Assembly (NCBI GenBank): GCA_002917775.1
Contig: KZ627159.1
Location: 576,010-640,009, forward strand
From: Glaciozyma antarctica PI12
Taxonomy: Eukaryota; Basidiomycota; Microbotryomycetes; Kriegeriales; Camptobasidiaceae
Direction of reading: 5' to 3'
Length of the DNA: 64,000 nt
A program made the position numbers and the translations under genes. The notes beneath the pieces were generated by a model. The model was not told where the DNA came from. It saw nothing but the letters and a program-made list of their open reading frames with translations, and did not search any database. Each line of letters begins with the position of its first letter. Positions within the stretch are counted from its first letter, which is position 1. This document shows positions 32,217 to 43,179 of this stretch, piece after piece.

Positions 32217-34375
32217 AGTCAGCCACTCCTTATCGCGTGACCGCGCCAGCGCCCTCACTAACAGCTCCTCTACAACAGTGGGATCCTCAACCAGCGCCCC
32301 AGTCCCCATCACCGAGAAGTCATCCTACTCTGCTCGCCCTCGCGAACCCTCAGCCGCCGACTTGCTCGCCGCCCTCTCCCTCCGCTCCAAGGCCCCCGCA
32401 ACCGCTGCGGTCTCGACCTCCTCCCTCAAGGACTGGGAGACGGCGGTCGACAGCGATCCTACGCATCGACTGGCGTCGGTGCTGCTGCACAAGGCCGATT
32501 TCACCCAGGCGCTCGTGAGCAGGAAGACGGTGGTGGCGGATACTCAAGGTGCGGCGGGATCGACAGGGGTGTGGGGAGAGCTGATGCGGCGGTTTACAGT
32601 GTTCAATGTCAAGCTCTCGAGCGAGTCGACTACAGTGTCGAACCAGAAGTCTTCGGGTCGGTGCTGGCTGGTGCGTCTATTAGGATCGAGGGGAGGAAGG
32701 CAGCTGATCGCGACGACGTTGCTGCTCACAGTTCGCCACGACCAACATCATTCGTCTAGCCATGGCCCGTAAGTACGGCTTGGAGGGCTTTGAGCTCAGT
32801 CAGGTGAGCCCCTCACCATAACCCCCTTACCTCTATTTCGGAGAACGCGCTCATCCGCATCGACTTCAAGTTCTAGAGCTGACCCGACTTCGCAGTCTTA
32901 CCTCTTCTTCTACGACTCGCTCGAGAAGGCCAACTACCACCTCGAGAACATGCTCGACCTCGTCGATGAGCCTCTCGACAGCCGCGAGATTCAGTTCCTT
33001 CTTTCGGCGCCAGAGAACGACGGAGGGCAATGGGACATGGCGGTCAACCTGGTCGAGAAGTACGGCCTGGTGCCTCAGTCCAGTGCGTGCACCCTCTGCC
33101 GTTCCTCTTGCGCCAGTACTGATCCCTCCATCTTGCAGTCTACCCCGAGTCGTTCAACTCTTCCGCTACTGGCAAGCTCGACAGCCTTCTCACCTCAAAG
33201 CTTCGCGAGTATACGATCGAGCTTCGAGGACTTTACGCAGCTGCGATGAGGTCTCTCGCCGAGGTCGAGGGCAAGTCGTACTCGCAGAAGAAGATCATTG
33301 CGGAGCAGAGTGCGCGCAAGCGGAAGGGGGAGCAGGTGCGTTGCTGCGATGGCTTTCTGTGACATTGCTGACGTTCTGCGCGTCGTGCAGATGGAGGAGA
33401 TTTACCGGATCCTGGCGATTACCCTCGGTACTCCTCCCAAGCCTGCCGACAAGGTTCGTCCCTCGCTCCTCGCTCACTTCCTTCTCGCTGAACTTCTTCG
33501 CTTCACAGTTCGTCTGGGAGTACTACTCGAAGGACAAGAAGGCGTTTCACTCGATTGAATCGACTCCCGTTGAGTTCTACAAGACGCACTCGACCGCCGA
33601 CGTCTCGGCCCAGATCTCGCTCATCAACGATCCTCGCAACGCCTACGATACTCTATACACCGTTCAGCGCCTCGGCAACGTGCGTTTCTTTCGTTTTCCT
33701 TTCCTCGACGCGTTGTAACGCCGTTGTTTTCAGGTCTGGGGAGGACGACCGGTGCTGTACGTCAACACGGAAGTGCAGAACCTCAAGAACGTCGCCATCA
33801 CCCTCCTCAAGGCCGACATCCCAGTCTGGTTCGGTACGTCATTCCTCTCTCCTTTGTTGCGCTCTCGCTGACGCCAAAGAGCAGGCTGCGACGTCGGCAA
33901 AAGCAGCAACTCTACGCTCGGGATCATGGACACGAAGCTCTACGACCTCGAAGGCGCCTTCGGCACCAATATCGGTCTCAGCAAGGCGGAGCGCCTGGCA
34001 ACTGGAGACTCAGCCATGACGCACGCCATGGTGCTCACCGCCGTCCACCTCGACGCGTCGTACGTCCCCCCTCTCCTCGGCAGGACCTCGCTCACCCCTC
34101 CTTTTCGCAGAGGGAAGAGCGTGCGTTGGCGCGTTGAGAACTCTTGGGGAGACGCGGCGTGCGATCATGGGTTCATGCTCATGAGCGACGAGTGGTTCAG
34201 TGAACACGTCTTTCAGATTGTCGCGGATAGGAAGAAGGTCCCCGCGCATTTGGTCAAGGTGTTCGAGCACGGAACGGCGGTCGAACTGCCGCCTTGGGTG
34301 CGTTGTTTTTGCTTCTCTTTGCTGGGAGGGAGGCTGATGCTGTGCTCGCAGGATCCCATGGGCTCGCTCGCTTGA
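32217..34375 (+). CDS. blh1: Bleomycin hydrolase/aminopeptidase C (peptidase C1B)
   Basis: A cytosolic homohexameric cysteine peptidase of the papain clan (Gal6/Lap3). Catalytic residues are all present: NQKSSGRCWLFA (Cys), THAMVLTAVHLD (His) and VENSWGDAACDHG (Asn). Other family marks: ELSQSYLFFYDSLEKANYHL, NDGGQWDMAVNLVEKYGLVP, IWF-type WFGCDVGKSS and the C-terminal arm LPPWDPMGSLA, which enters the active site in Gal6. About eight introns. Start: the frame upstream of GSSTSAPVP has no ATG, but an intron acceptor (caacag) precedes TGGGATCC, and a donor (gtcagc) 61 bases upstream is preceded by A, so the ATG is best explained as A (32217) plus TG (32279-32280). The donor is weaker than usual, so the exact start is moderately sure. 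Confidence 0.95.
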
Positions 34376-35224
34376 GGTTTTGATTCGGCCTCGCATATTC
34401 CTTCCCCCCGCCTTGTTAGTACTGTACTCGCCGCTCCTGCCTCAATCCAACCTCGTTTTCCTCGTTCGAAAGGCAGCGGTCACCGCGTTTATTCCCCGCA
34501 GTGGCGCCAGCTTCTCGCAGGCCCGCAGGTTCGCCGCAGGCTGTTGCGGCGGTGAGCGGGGAGGTTCGTGGTCACCTTTCTGTGCATCAGGCGAGCTGCG
34601 CTGGGAGCGAATGAGATTCCGGGTGCGAGAGAGATTGGTACCTGAAAGAAACCTAAACGCGCGCGCGTACTTTAGAATCGAGATTTCGAGCACGCGTCGG
34701 TGTGATGGGCACGCGTCGGGGTCTTTTTTTTTGGTAGCTTTCAGCTCGTCTGGAGAGCGTTACGCGTTCATCCAATGCGATTTAGCGAAGTACAAGGCGT
34801 GAGGCAGAAAGGAGGAATCAAGAGGTCACCGCGCAAGACACTCGCAGAAATGCAATTTCGTTCCTCTTGCACTCGGAGGCGGGAGTGAGGGGAGTATTCA
34901 GGTACAGGCAATAGGTAAGGATTGTGTGTAGCCTGTCGAGCAAGCCCAAACGACGCGAATCCGAAAGCGGAGAAAGGATCCCAACGGTCGGCCGGGGCGC
35001 GTTCGACCTCAAAAGAGTTATTAGCTTCCCCTTTCTCTCTCTCTCTCTCCCCTCCAACCTTTGTTCGCCGCATCCTTCACGCCCGCCCTCCTTCCTCTCA
35101 GTCCCTCGTTCTTCCAGCCTCGACGGCTCAACGTATTTAACTCAAGCAACCCCCAGGTCGACCAGTTCGCTACCTCATCGTTCCCGCACTTCCAGCAACT
35201 CCTCGTCACATCACTCGTACGACA
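34376..35224. other. Long intergenic region upstream of the secreted hydrolase
   Basis: 849 bases without a recognisable gene. Contains three ACGCGT hexamers (separate entry), a GC/CG dinucleotide run near 34656-34668, a T9 tract near 34724, and a CT-rich leader from about 35030. Most likely an unusually large promoter. Confidence 0.5.
34692..34767. promoter_or_regulatory. Cluster of three ACGCGT (MCB-like) sites
   Basis: ACGCGT occurs at 34692, 34711 and 34762, the first two inside a direct repeat CACGCGTCGG. In yeasts this hexamer is the MBF site of G1/S genes. The motif occurs singly elsewhere in the window, so only the clustering is notable. About 460-530 bases upstream of the hydrolase start. 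Confidence 0.35.
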
Positions 35225-36868
35225 ATGGTTTCCTTCACCACCCTCCTCACCGCCCCTCTCCTTATCGCCTCCGTTGCAAACGCCGCGTGCCACAAGGTCG
35301 GCACTTCCACTCGTCGCCATCACGCCAAGCAGCAGTTGGCTTCGACCTCCGCGTCCGCCGTCAACGTTGCCGCCACGCCCGTCGTCCTCAATGCTGCCAA
35401 AGAGCAGGGCTTTTCTTCCTCCGTCCGATCCTCCGCGTCGTCCGCGGTAGCATCTTCCTCCTCCTCGTCCTCCGGCACTTCTTCCGGCAGCTCCTCCACC
35501 ATTGGCAGGACGCTCAAGGGATCCAAGAAGAACGGTATCTTCATTGGCTTCCTCCCCGACGATGGTGAGTCCTTTCGTTCTTTCCCCTTCCCAGCGGGGA
35601 GTTCCCGAACGAGCGGAATTGGGGGGACGAGGTGTGTGCGCAGTAGCTGAACACGTTCGTTCCGCAGGATCGGGAGGCAACCCTCGTGGATCTCAGTCGA
35701 TGGCTGATATCGACGGCGCTCTCAACATCAAGTCGGCCGCTCAGGGCTGGTACGCCCAGGTACGCCGCTCGTTCGAACAACGCCGTCGCAGCCCACCTGA
35801 CCTTCCTTTGTTCTTTTCCAGGCTCACGCTGGCACCCTCTTCGATGGATCTCAACTCACTTCCCGCATGGACCAAATCGTCGCTCACGGAGGACTGTTTC
35901 AGCCTGCTGGTGCGTTCTCGCCGGAACGATCCCTTTGTCCCACGAAATCCTGACCCTTCCTTTTTCGGGTTCGCAGTAATGCCGATTGGAGGATGGAAGG
36001 GACTCACCTACGACGACGACTCGCAAGCCGTGGCCATCTGCCAGGTCATGAAGAAGTTCACCGACAAGGGACTCGAGGTCTGGCTCCGCTTCGCTCACGA
36101 GGTCAACTGGTACCAGCGTACGTCCCCCTCCTTCTCGCTTTCGAAGCGCGCCAACCAACTGACGTTCTCTTCTAGGCGACGGAACCTACCAGGGCGACGC
36201 CGCTGATTTCAAGGAGGGATGGGCCGTCGTCGCTCGTGCTTGCAGGAACATCGCGCCCGAGGTCAAGATGTGGTGAGTAGACTCGCTCAACCAGCGCAGT
36301 TCCTCCAGATGTTAATTCTCGCGGTACCTGCAGGTTCACTCCCAACGTTGACACCCTTGACAACTACAAGAACTTCTTCCCCGACGACGTCAACACCGTC
36401 GACATTATCGGAGTGTACGTCCTCCCCTCGCATCCGAGTGTTCGTTTGCTGACAAGTGCGCCACAGTGACTACTACCCTGCCGCCGGAGCACTCGACTTT
36501 GTCCAGCGCTTTAAGCCTTTCCACGACGAGTACTGTGCGTCGTCGTCGTCCTTTCTTCGAGGAACGACGCTGACCTTTCTCGCGCTCGCAGGCTCTGACA
36601 AGCTCAAGTTCGCCATCGGAGAGACTGGTCTCGCGACTGGCGCCACCATGAAGGACCGCCTCGACTGGTTCAAGGACACCGTCTCGGCTGAGACTGCCGC
36701 AGCGATGCCTCATCACATGCAGGTCTCCTGGTTCAACTACGTACGTCGCTTTGCCCACGTTCCACGCTTCCTTCGTGCTGACGTTCGCTCGTTCAACAGC
36801 ACAAGGGCTACGAGTTCCGTATCGCCGCCGTCGACGGCGACTACGCGACCAAGGAGTTCCTCGCCTAA
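35225..36868 (+). CDS. Secreted GH26-like glycoside hydrolase (mannanase-like)
   Basis: A secreted (beta/alpha)8 glycosidase of clan GH-A type. The signal peptide MVSFTTLLTAPLLIASVANA is followed by a basic patch and a Ser/Ala-rich linker (about residues 75-100). The catalytic domain begins KNGIFIGFLPDDG. Likely acid/base Glu is in WLRFAHEVNWY and nucleophile Glu in FAIGETGLATG, matching the H-E-x-N and E-x-G arrangement of GH26. Other blocks: FQPAVMPIGGWKGL, VKMWFTPNVDTLDNYKNFF, DIIGVDYYPAAGALDF and VSWFNYHKGYEFR. Exons join across about seven introns; roughly 400 aa. Substrate (mannan or another cell-wall glucan) is inferred from family resemblance only. The serine linker may be O-glycosylated. 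Confidence 0.78.
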
Positions 36869-37618
36869 TCGGCTCCCTCCCTCCCTCCCTCCCTCCCTCC
36901 CTCCCCTCCTCTCCTCCCTTGGGCTCTTAGTGCGGCGGCACCCTCTCCCTTCCTCATACTTTTTCACGACATATCTCCTAGCGAGTATGAACAACCCCCT
37001 CCGAGGGACGCCCAAGTCGTTCCTTTTTGTACCCCCCCTCTCTCTTTCCTTGATGGAATAGCTGGCTGAGGGGACGTTTATGCCCTTTGATCTGCTCGTT
37101 GGGAGCTTGAGGATACGACTTGATGGAATATTCAGACCACACGACCTTTTGATGATTTACATCTGGGAGCCGAGCGAGAGTGAGAGCGCGGGCGAGAGCA
37201 AACTTCGTGCTTGAAATGGGGAGCTGGAAAGAGTGCGAAGTCAGCTGAATGCGGTTCCGTCGTGAATCCCCTTGCCAGCCAGCACGAGCGAGTTGACGGC
37301 TCGGTAGCGAGCTCGAGAGTCACGTTCTTGTGCGCGTTTTTACCAACGCAGCTGGTGTCAAGCTCAACGGCTGAGATACTTCAATCATTACAAGTGGTTC
37401 TGCCTCAGGATCTCGTCGAATTCAAGCCCAGCGACGGAAAAGGTTCGTAGGCGTGCCCAGCCGCTGCCTTCGTCCTCCTCTTCCTTCAACCAAACATCTT
37501 CATCACAGAACGCTCTCCGTATCAATCAATCGAAGCAAACACCAGCACTGCCAGCCAGCTCTACTGCTCCCGCACCCCCGACCTCCCTCGACGCTTGTTG
37601 TTTACTCCTCCTACCTCG
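36869..37618. other. Intergenic region with CTCC repeat
   Basis: 750 bases without a recognised gene. Starts with the 3' UTR of the hydrolase, including the CTCC tract (separate entry). The last 120 bases are the C-rich leader of the next gene. Confidence 0.5.
36874..36921 (+). repeat. (CTCC)n microsatellite in 3' UTR
   Basis: A near-perfect run of CTCC units begins five bases after the hydrolase stop codon. It resembles the tract in the monooxygenase intron. Confidence 0.85.
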
Positions 37619-38921
37619 ATGGCTTCAACCGAGTCCCTCTCCTCACTCCACTCCAGAGGTACCTCTCTCCCACCACCTTCCAAAGCAGTCCTAACACCGT
37701 CCCACACACAGCCGCCGCTCTCCGCGCCCAGCTCGCACTCCTCCAGTCCTCCCGCCCTCCACCAGCTCCAGCACCCCCCGCCGCCCTCCTCTCTCTCCTC
37801 TCCTCCCTCCCTCCCTCCTCCTCCTCCTACTCCATCGCACAACCAGGATCTTCCTCCACGCGACCAGAGACGGCGCGACCTGAGCGGGTAGAGGTGGAGG
37901 AGCGCGCGAGGAGGTATAGAGTTGCAGGGAAGAGCTGCTTCCCCATCGAGTTGGCGCGGGGGAAGAGGGCTAGAGAAGGGGAAGGGAAGGGGAAGGAGAG
38001 TGGGTGGGTTAGGAAAGGGGTGGTGGTGCGGTTGGAGACGTTCTGTCGAGGTGAGCTTGCCATGCTGTGTGGAATGGAGGGAGGAGCTGATGGAGGGGAC
38101 AGGGAGGTTTTGGGAGCCGTTTTATGTCGTGTTTGCGCACACGGAGGAGGAGGAGGAGGAGGAGGTTGGAGAGGTTGGGGAGACACCGCGGAGAGGGTTG
38201 GAGATTGCCCATCATACGATCCCGCCTTGGGTGCCGTTGCAGGAGCTCGTGAGGAGGTATTTGGGGGTGAAGATGCGCGGCCAGGAGGAGCTTTCAGGGT
38301 ATGCGGATGGCGGCGAGGAGGTGGACGAGAATGCGAAGGTCGAGCCGGATCTCGACGTGCGTTCATCCTTCTCCTCTCGCTTCTCGCAGGAATCTCGCTG
38401 ATGATTCCCCGTACAGTTATTCCTTACGCGCCTAACGACCTACCTCAACGCCTTTGTATCGCGTCGACAAGAACTCGCCGCTCTCCGCGCTCACTACTCG
38501 ACCTCGCAACACGCCGCTCTCGACTTTCGTATCTTCGCCTCGGGTGCTTCCGACCGAATCATCGTCGAGTGGAACCTTTCTACCGAAGCGGACGAAGCAG
38601 AGTTGAGCGTGGAGCGCCTCGTCGTTCTCCAGCTGGCGTTCAACGACTTGCGTTCCGATCGGGTGGGCGCGGGACGAGGAACGCTTTTGGCGAGGTGCGT
38701 CGAGCGTAGTCCTGAATCTGGTGCGTCTTTCTCTCTCTGGTTCTCTCAGCGGAGGACGCAGCTAAACCGACCTCGCAGGACGTGCACCCAAGGAGAGTTT
38801 AATTGAGCAGGGGGAACGCGCGCTGGATCGGGAGGGCCTGGGTCGGACGTTGGAGGAGGTTGTTCGAGACCTGGTGGAGGAGACGACGGCGCCTGGCTGG
38901 GAGGTCGCTGTAACAGAATAG
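37619..38921 (+). CDS. CENP-O/Mcm21-like inner kinetochore protein
   Basis: Likely the CENP-O subunit of the COMA/CCAN complex at centromeres. Exon 1 is 37619-37658; five exons give about 370 aa. The N-terminus has a short helix (AALRAQLALLQSS) and a Pro/Ser-rich linker. The RWD-like region has VRLETFCRGRFWEPFYVVFA, then LEIAHHTIPPWVPLQELV with RRYLG, and FLTRLTTYLNAFVSRRQEL; the order Y/F-hydrophobic strand, H.IP.fiPL..l...yL, and FL..L..YLNA...RR is the CENP-O signature. It ends with a strand (DFRIFASGASDRIIVEWNL), VVLQLAFNDLRS and a C-terminal helix (TLEEVVRDLVEE). Acidic insert EEEEEEEVGEVGE interrupts the first RWD repeat. Assignment is by motif order, without a search, so moderate. Confidence 0.6.
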
Positions 38922-39278
38922 GCGTGTGCTTTACGTGGGTCTTCTTTGCGATGGCCAAATGCAAGGCTGGACGCTCCCGAAAGAGGGGGGTCGAATTCCG
39001 CAGAGTAGTTCGCTCGTTCACCGAGGTACCTTTCTGGATTTATGTATATGAGCCTTCTTGCTGTAAAAACGCGCGGTGCGAGCGATAGCCAGGAGAAAAG
39101 AGTGAAGGAGCGAAGGCGGAGAGGTGTGAGACATTTTGGATTTGCGGTGGACCACTCGGGAGGACGCGAGTTCCCGCCCTTGAACTCCCCCCCCCTCCAA
39201 CTCAGCAGCTGCCCTCTCCCGCCATGGCCTGCTAAACGACAACGCCCTCTGTACCAGCACATTCTCCTCCTCCCCACC
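38922..39278. other. Intergenic region
   Basis: No gene recognised. The 3' half carries a C8 run (39187-39194) and the CT-rich leader of the FYVE gene. Confidence 0.5.
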
Positions 39279-40701
39279 ATGTCCTTCGTTCAACCCCGTA
39301 GCCGACAATCCAGCACCGCCAGCTTCACGCCTCCAACCCCCCCTCCCGCCGTCAACGACTGTGCGCTCTCGTTCAAGGACAGGACAGCCAAGCAACCTCT
39401 TTGTGAGTGCTCTACACGCTGTGGCGCAAGTCGATTCAACGCCACCAGACGCTGACGACACTGCATGTAGACCGACCAGCAGCGCTACGACGGAACAGTG
39501 CGGACTTTCGCTCAGAGAAGCGGGAACAAGGGAGCTAACGCCTCCTTGCGCGCAGACTCTGTCACTTCAGATCTCCTCCTCTATACTCCCAGCCCCCCGC
39601 TCTCGCCCGCCCCCTCGTCAACGGATTTGAAACGGTCGTGGCTGGCCGGACTTGCCGCAGTCGCCAACCCATGGTCTCCGATTGGAACGGACCGCGATAG
39701 CAACGGACCTGTACGAGGTTCTTTCCTGCCAAAGGAACAGTGGAAGGTGCGTTCCCTTTCCCCTCCCCTGCGTCCTGCTCGTTCGTTGGAGCGGGAGGTG
39801 CTCTGGGCCATTCAGGTGCTGATCTCGTGTTTCATGCAGCGGGACGAGACAGCTGTCGAGTGCGCCGACCAAGACTGTCAGGTTCGCTTTGGCTTGATCG
39901 ACCGCAAGCACCACTGCCGGTTCGTCTTCGCCTGACCGCCTCACCACATGCGGAGCTGACCCGGGTTCCCTTGGCAGTCGTTGCGGCTTCGTCTTTTGCG
40001 CTGCTCACTCGTCGCGCTCCTCCCTCCTCTGGACGAACGCCGAGGACGGGTCAAACCCCTCGACCCCTCGCATGACGCCCCGCTCGACGCCGCGTTCGTC
40101 GACGCTCGACATCCCCTCCCTCGCCTCCCCCGCTTCGTCGGGCTTCTCCACCAATTTTAGCACGACAACCCCATCGTCCTCCCCTCCCACCCACACCCCC
40201 ATCCCCGTTTGTGCTCGCGTATGCGACTCGTGCTTTTTCTCCAACACCCCTCTCCTCACCCCACCCCTCCCAAGCCCTTCGACGACCTACACTCACTCGC
40301 CCTACTCGCGCGCCCTCCCCCTCAACACCTCCTGCCAACCTTTCGTTCGCTCCCCCCTCGTCTCCCCCTCCCACTCTCCTCCCGTCCACCCTCCCAATTT
40401 TGCCATCAACTCGTCGAGTCGAACGAAATCTCGCTCCCGCTCAAGGCAGAGCAGTACCTCGACCTCGTACTCGGATCACTCGACCCCTCCGACGAGCGTC
40501 TCGAACGATGGGAGCGGGTACGCGCGAGCGGATAGGAAGCGAGGCATCTCGCCGGCCGAGAGCTTGAGGCTGCAGGCGGCGATGCTCGAGGAGGTGGACG
40601 AGGCGGACGATTCGGACGACGACGAGGAGAGGAAGGAGGAGGAGGCGGCGTTCGGGTCCGTTGCAGGGCAGTGGTCGTGGAACTCGTGGGCGACGTTTTG
40701 A
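39279..40701 (+). CDS. FYVE-type zinc finger protein
   Basis: A protein with a FYVE-like PI3P-binding or related zinc finger, expected on endosomes. After a Ser/Pro-rich N-terminus (TPPTPPPAVND), exons give KRSWLAGLAAVANPWSP and FLPKEQWKRDE, then the finger: CADQDCQVRFGLIDRKHHCR joined over an intron to RCGFVFCAAHS. RKHHCRRCG matches the R(R/K)HHCR.CG core, and CX4C is the usual first pair in fungal members. The last pair comes late, in PVCARVCDSCF, after a long Ser/Thr/Pro insert, so the finger is expanded. The C-terminus is Ser/Arg-rich and then acidic (DEADDSDDDEERKEEE). Interesting point: no other known domain is present. Roughly 400 aa. Confidence 0.8.
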
Positions 40702-41090
40702 GAACGCGGCGACGGCGACGACGCGACGACAATGATTTATTTTAGACTGTTCTTTTTGCTCTCCCTACCACATATTACTCTCCCCCTACCTCCCTATTAC
40801 AGTCTGTGGACTCCCTTTACCTTTACTACTAGAGCTTTTGCTTGTATCTTGGTGTCATCCCTTGGAACCTGGCGATTTCGAAACGAGCCAAGTGACTTCC
40901 TCTGCTCCCTTCTCTCTGCTCGTTCTCTCTCCTCCGACGTTGCGCGATAATAAATTAGCACTACAGAAATCCAACAGTACCTCATCCAGGAGGGGGGGCT
41001 ACACAACGAGCTCATGATAGATACCTCCAACGAAATCCCTCGCACACCTCCTCGCACACCTCCTCCACTCCCCGCTCCCTCCCACCCCGT
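40702..41090. other. Convergent intergenic region
   Basis: 3' flanks of the FYVE and MYB genes. AT-richer than the surrounding genes (about 40735-40850 and 40950-40975), as expected for terminator regions. No gene recognised. Confidence 0.5.
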
Positions 41091-43179
41091 TCAATACAGC
41101 AACGACATCCCCAACCCCCCAGGCAAGCACGCCCTCCCATGCCTATCAACATCCATCAAATCGCTCGTCGGATGACTCCCCGTGTTCCCGAACCCACTCG
41201 GGCAACTAACGCTCCCCGCCATCCTCCTCGGTTCCGCGAGCGTCGCCAGGAATGGGGACGATGCGAACGACGAGGATAAAGTCGCCGATGAAGGAGGTTT
41301 GAGCGTCGTGTAGGATCGATAGGGGGAGGGGTAGGGAAGCTCGATGGCTGGTGCGAGGGTGGTGTGGTGTGAAGAGCGCAGTCCGCTTCGAGATGAAGGA
41401 GGGTGGGAGAGGTCCAAGGAGGATGGGGAGAGGAGGGCGGGTGAGGGGTCGGTGAGAGGGGAGTGGGGGTAGCTGGAGGAGGGGGAGGGGAGGAAGGATG
41501 AGGTGCTGGAACTTTGGCGGAGGAGTTCGGGGTGCGAGTGGTCGGAACGGGAGGTGGAACTGCCGTAGGAGGGAGGGAAGTAGCTGTACTGCGACGCTTG
41601 GCTCGAGGTCGCCTGCTGGAGCTCTGAGGGCGACGCCGTGAGCGGGAGTGGTCGACCCCACTCGTCGTACTGCCCGGGGTAGTCGAACGGCCGCTGGTCG
41701 ACTTCGAGATGGTGATGAGGGTGGATGTAGGGGCTCGCGAGAGGGCTGTCGAAGCGTCCGTCGTCGTAGATGGATTCCAGCGAGTGCGTGTGTGAGAGGA
41801 ACGTATGCTCGGCGTGGTGCGGCGTTCCGGCGCCGTACTTGCTGTCAAAGTAGTCCTGCTCGTGCGCCGGAATCTCGTACGGCGCAAATTGCTCGCCGAT
41901 TTGGAGGTCTGCGAACCCAGGGCCGAGCGGCTCCATCCCAAGAGCGTCGCTGAGAATCTCCTGTTGCTGATCCTCGCTCCAGGTGCTCGTCGGGTAAAAG
42001 GTCTGCGGCGCGTACAGCGACGCCGTTGCCGGAGGGGAAGGGGGAGCGTAGCGGGAGGGAAAGTCGTCGTCGGGGAAGGGAGGGGACGAGTCGGAGTGCT
42101 TCCGGCGAACGGGAGAGCTGTCGGGCGTAGCGGGAGGAGTATCGCGCGAGACGGGAAACATGCCCGTCTGAACGTCGAACATCTCCTTGCTGAGATCGCG
42201 CGAGACGACCTGGATTGAGGGGAGTCGGTTGCGGAGGCGGGTGTCGCGTGGAGTGGTGGGAGAGGAAAGAGAGCCGGGGGTGGAGAAGGATTGGCTGCGC
42301 GACATGGCGGACGGGGAATAGGGCGAAGCGAAGGGGGAGGTGGTCGACGAGGAGGTGGGGCCGGTGCGGAGGGGGGAGAGGAGAGTGGTTCCGAGAGCCT
42401 GCTCGCTCCTGCTCTTGGTCATCGGCGACGCACGCACGTACGGAGCGAAGCGGGAGAGGGAGTTGGAGGAGCCCGATTTCGACATCGACGGCGCCTGCTC
42501 CCCGCTCGAGATTTCGAGAGCTCCCGCCAAAGTGCCGATGCTGTCGCCGCGTCGACGCTTTTGCCGAATAAGAGACCTGGTTGGCGGGGAAGAGGGATCA
42601 ACACGAGCTCCGAATCGCCCTCAGAGGAGCAGCAACTCACGCATTCCAGTAGTTTTTGATCGCGTTGTCCGGACGTCCCGGGAGATGCTTTGCCATCTCA
42701 GCCCAGCGGGAGCCCATCTGAGCAAACAGGCGACGGATCGTCTTGTCCTCGTCGGCAGTCCACTCGCCCTTGTTAACTGGGGTTGCCAAACCATCAGCTC
42801 CTGTCCCCGGTGACCCCTCCCGACAGAACAAAGCCGACTCACTCGTCGGATCCAAATGATTGTGCCAGCGTTCCCTACACTGCTTGCCGCTCCTCGAGCC
42901 CATCTCACTCGCTACGCCCACCCACTTCTCCGACCCGTACTGCGCAACGAGAGCTTCGAGCTTGCTGTCCTCCTCCTTGGTCCACGGCCCGCGCAGCGGC
43001 TTCGGCTTGGAGATGATGCGCCAGCGCTCCATACACTCACTCTTGGTGAACTTGCCCGAGGGGAAGGTGGTGTTGCGGGCGATTGCAGTCCAGGAGACTT
43101 TGCTGTCGGGAAAGGCTCCGACGAGGGACTTGAGTTTCGCGTCGTCCTTGTCCGTCCAGGCGGTCGCTTTCGAGTCCAT
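41091..43179 (-). CDS. Three-repeat MYB transcription factor
   Basis: A nuclear DNA-binding protein with three MYB/SANT repeats at the N-terminus: R1 AWTDKDDAKLKSLVGAF through SECMERWRI, R2 RGPWTKEEDSKLEALVAQYG through KQCRERWHNHLDP, R3 KGEWTADEDKTIRRLFAQMG through DNAIKNYWNA. The tryptophan spacing of R2 and R3 and the endings RWHNHLDP and NAIKNYWN are the animal/fungal c-MYB pattern. Minus-strand exons: first from 43179, introns near 42780-42840 and 42590-42640. The remaining 480 residues are Ser/Pro/Tyr/His-rich with no domain, likely a regulatory/activation region, including many SP motifs (kinase sites). Relatives regulate cell cycle or development, such as Bas1- or FlbD-type factors; the target is unknown. 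Confidence 0.9.
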
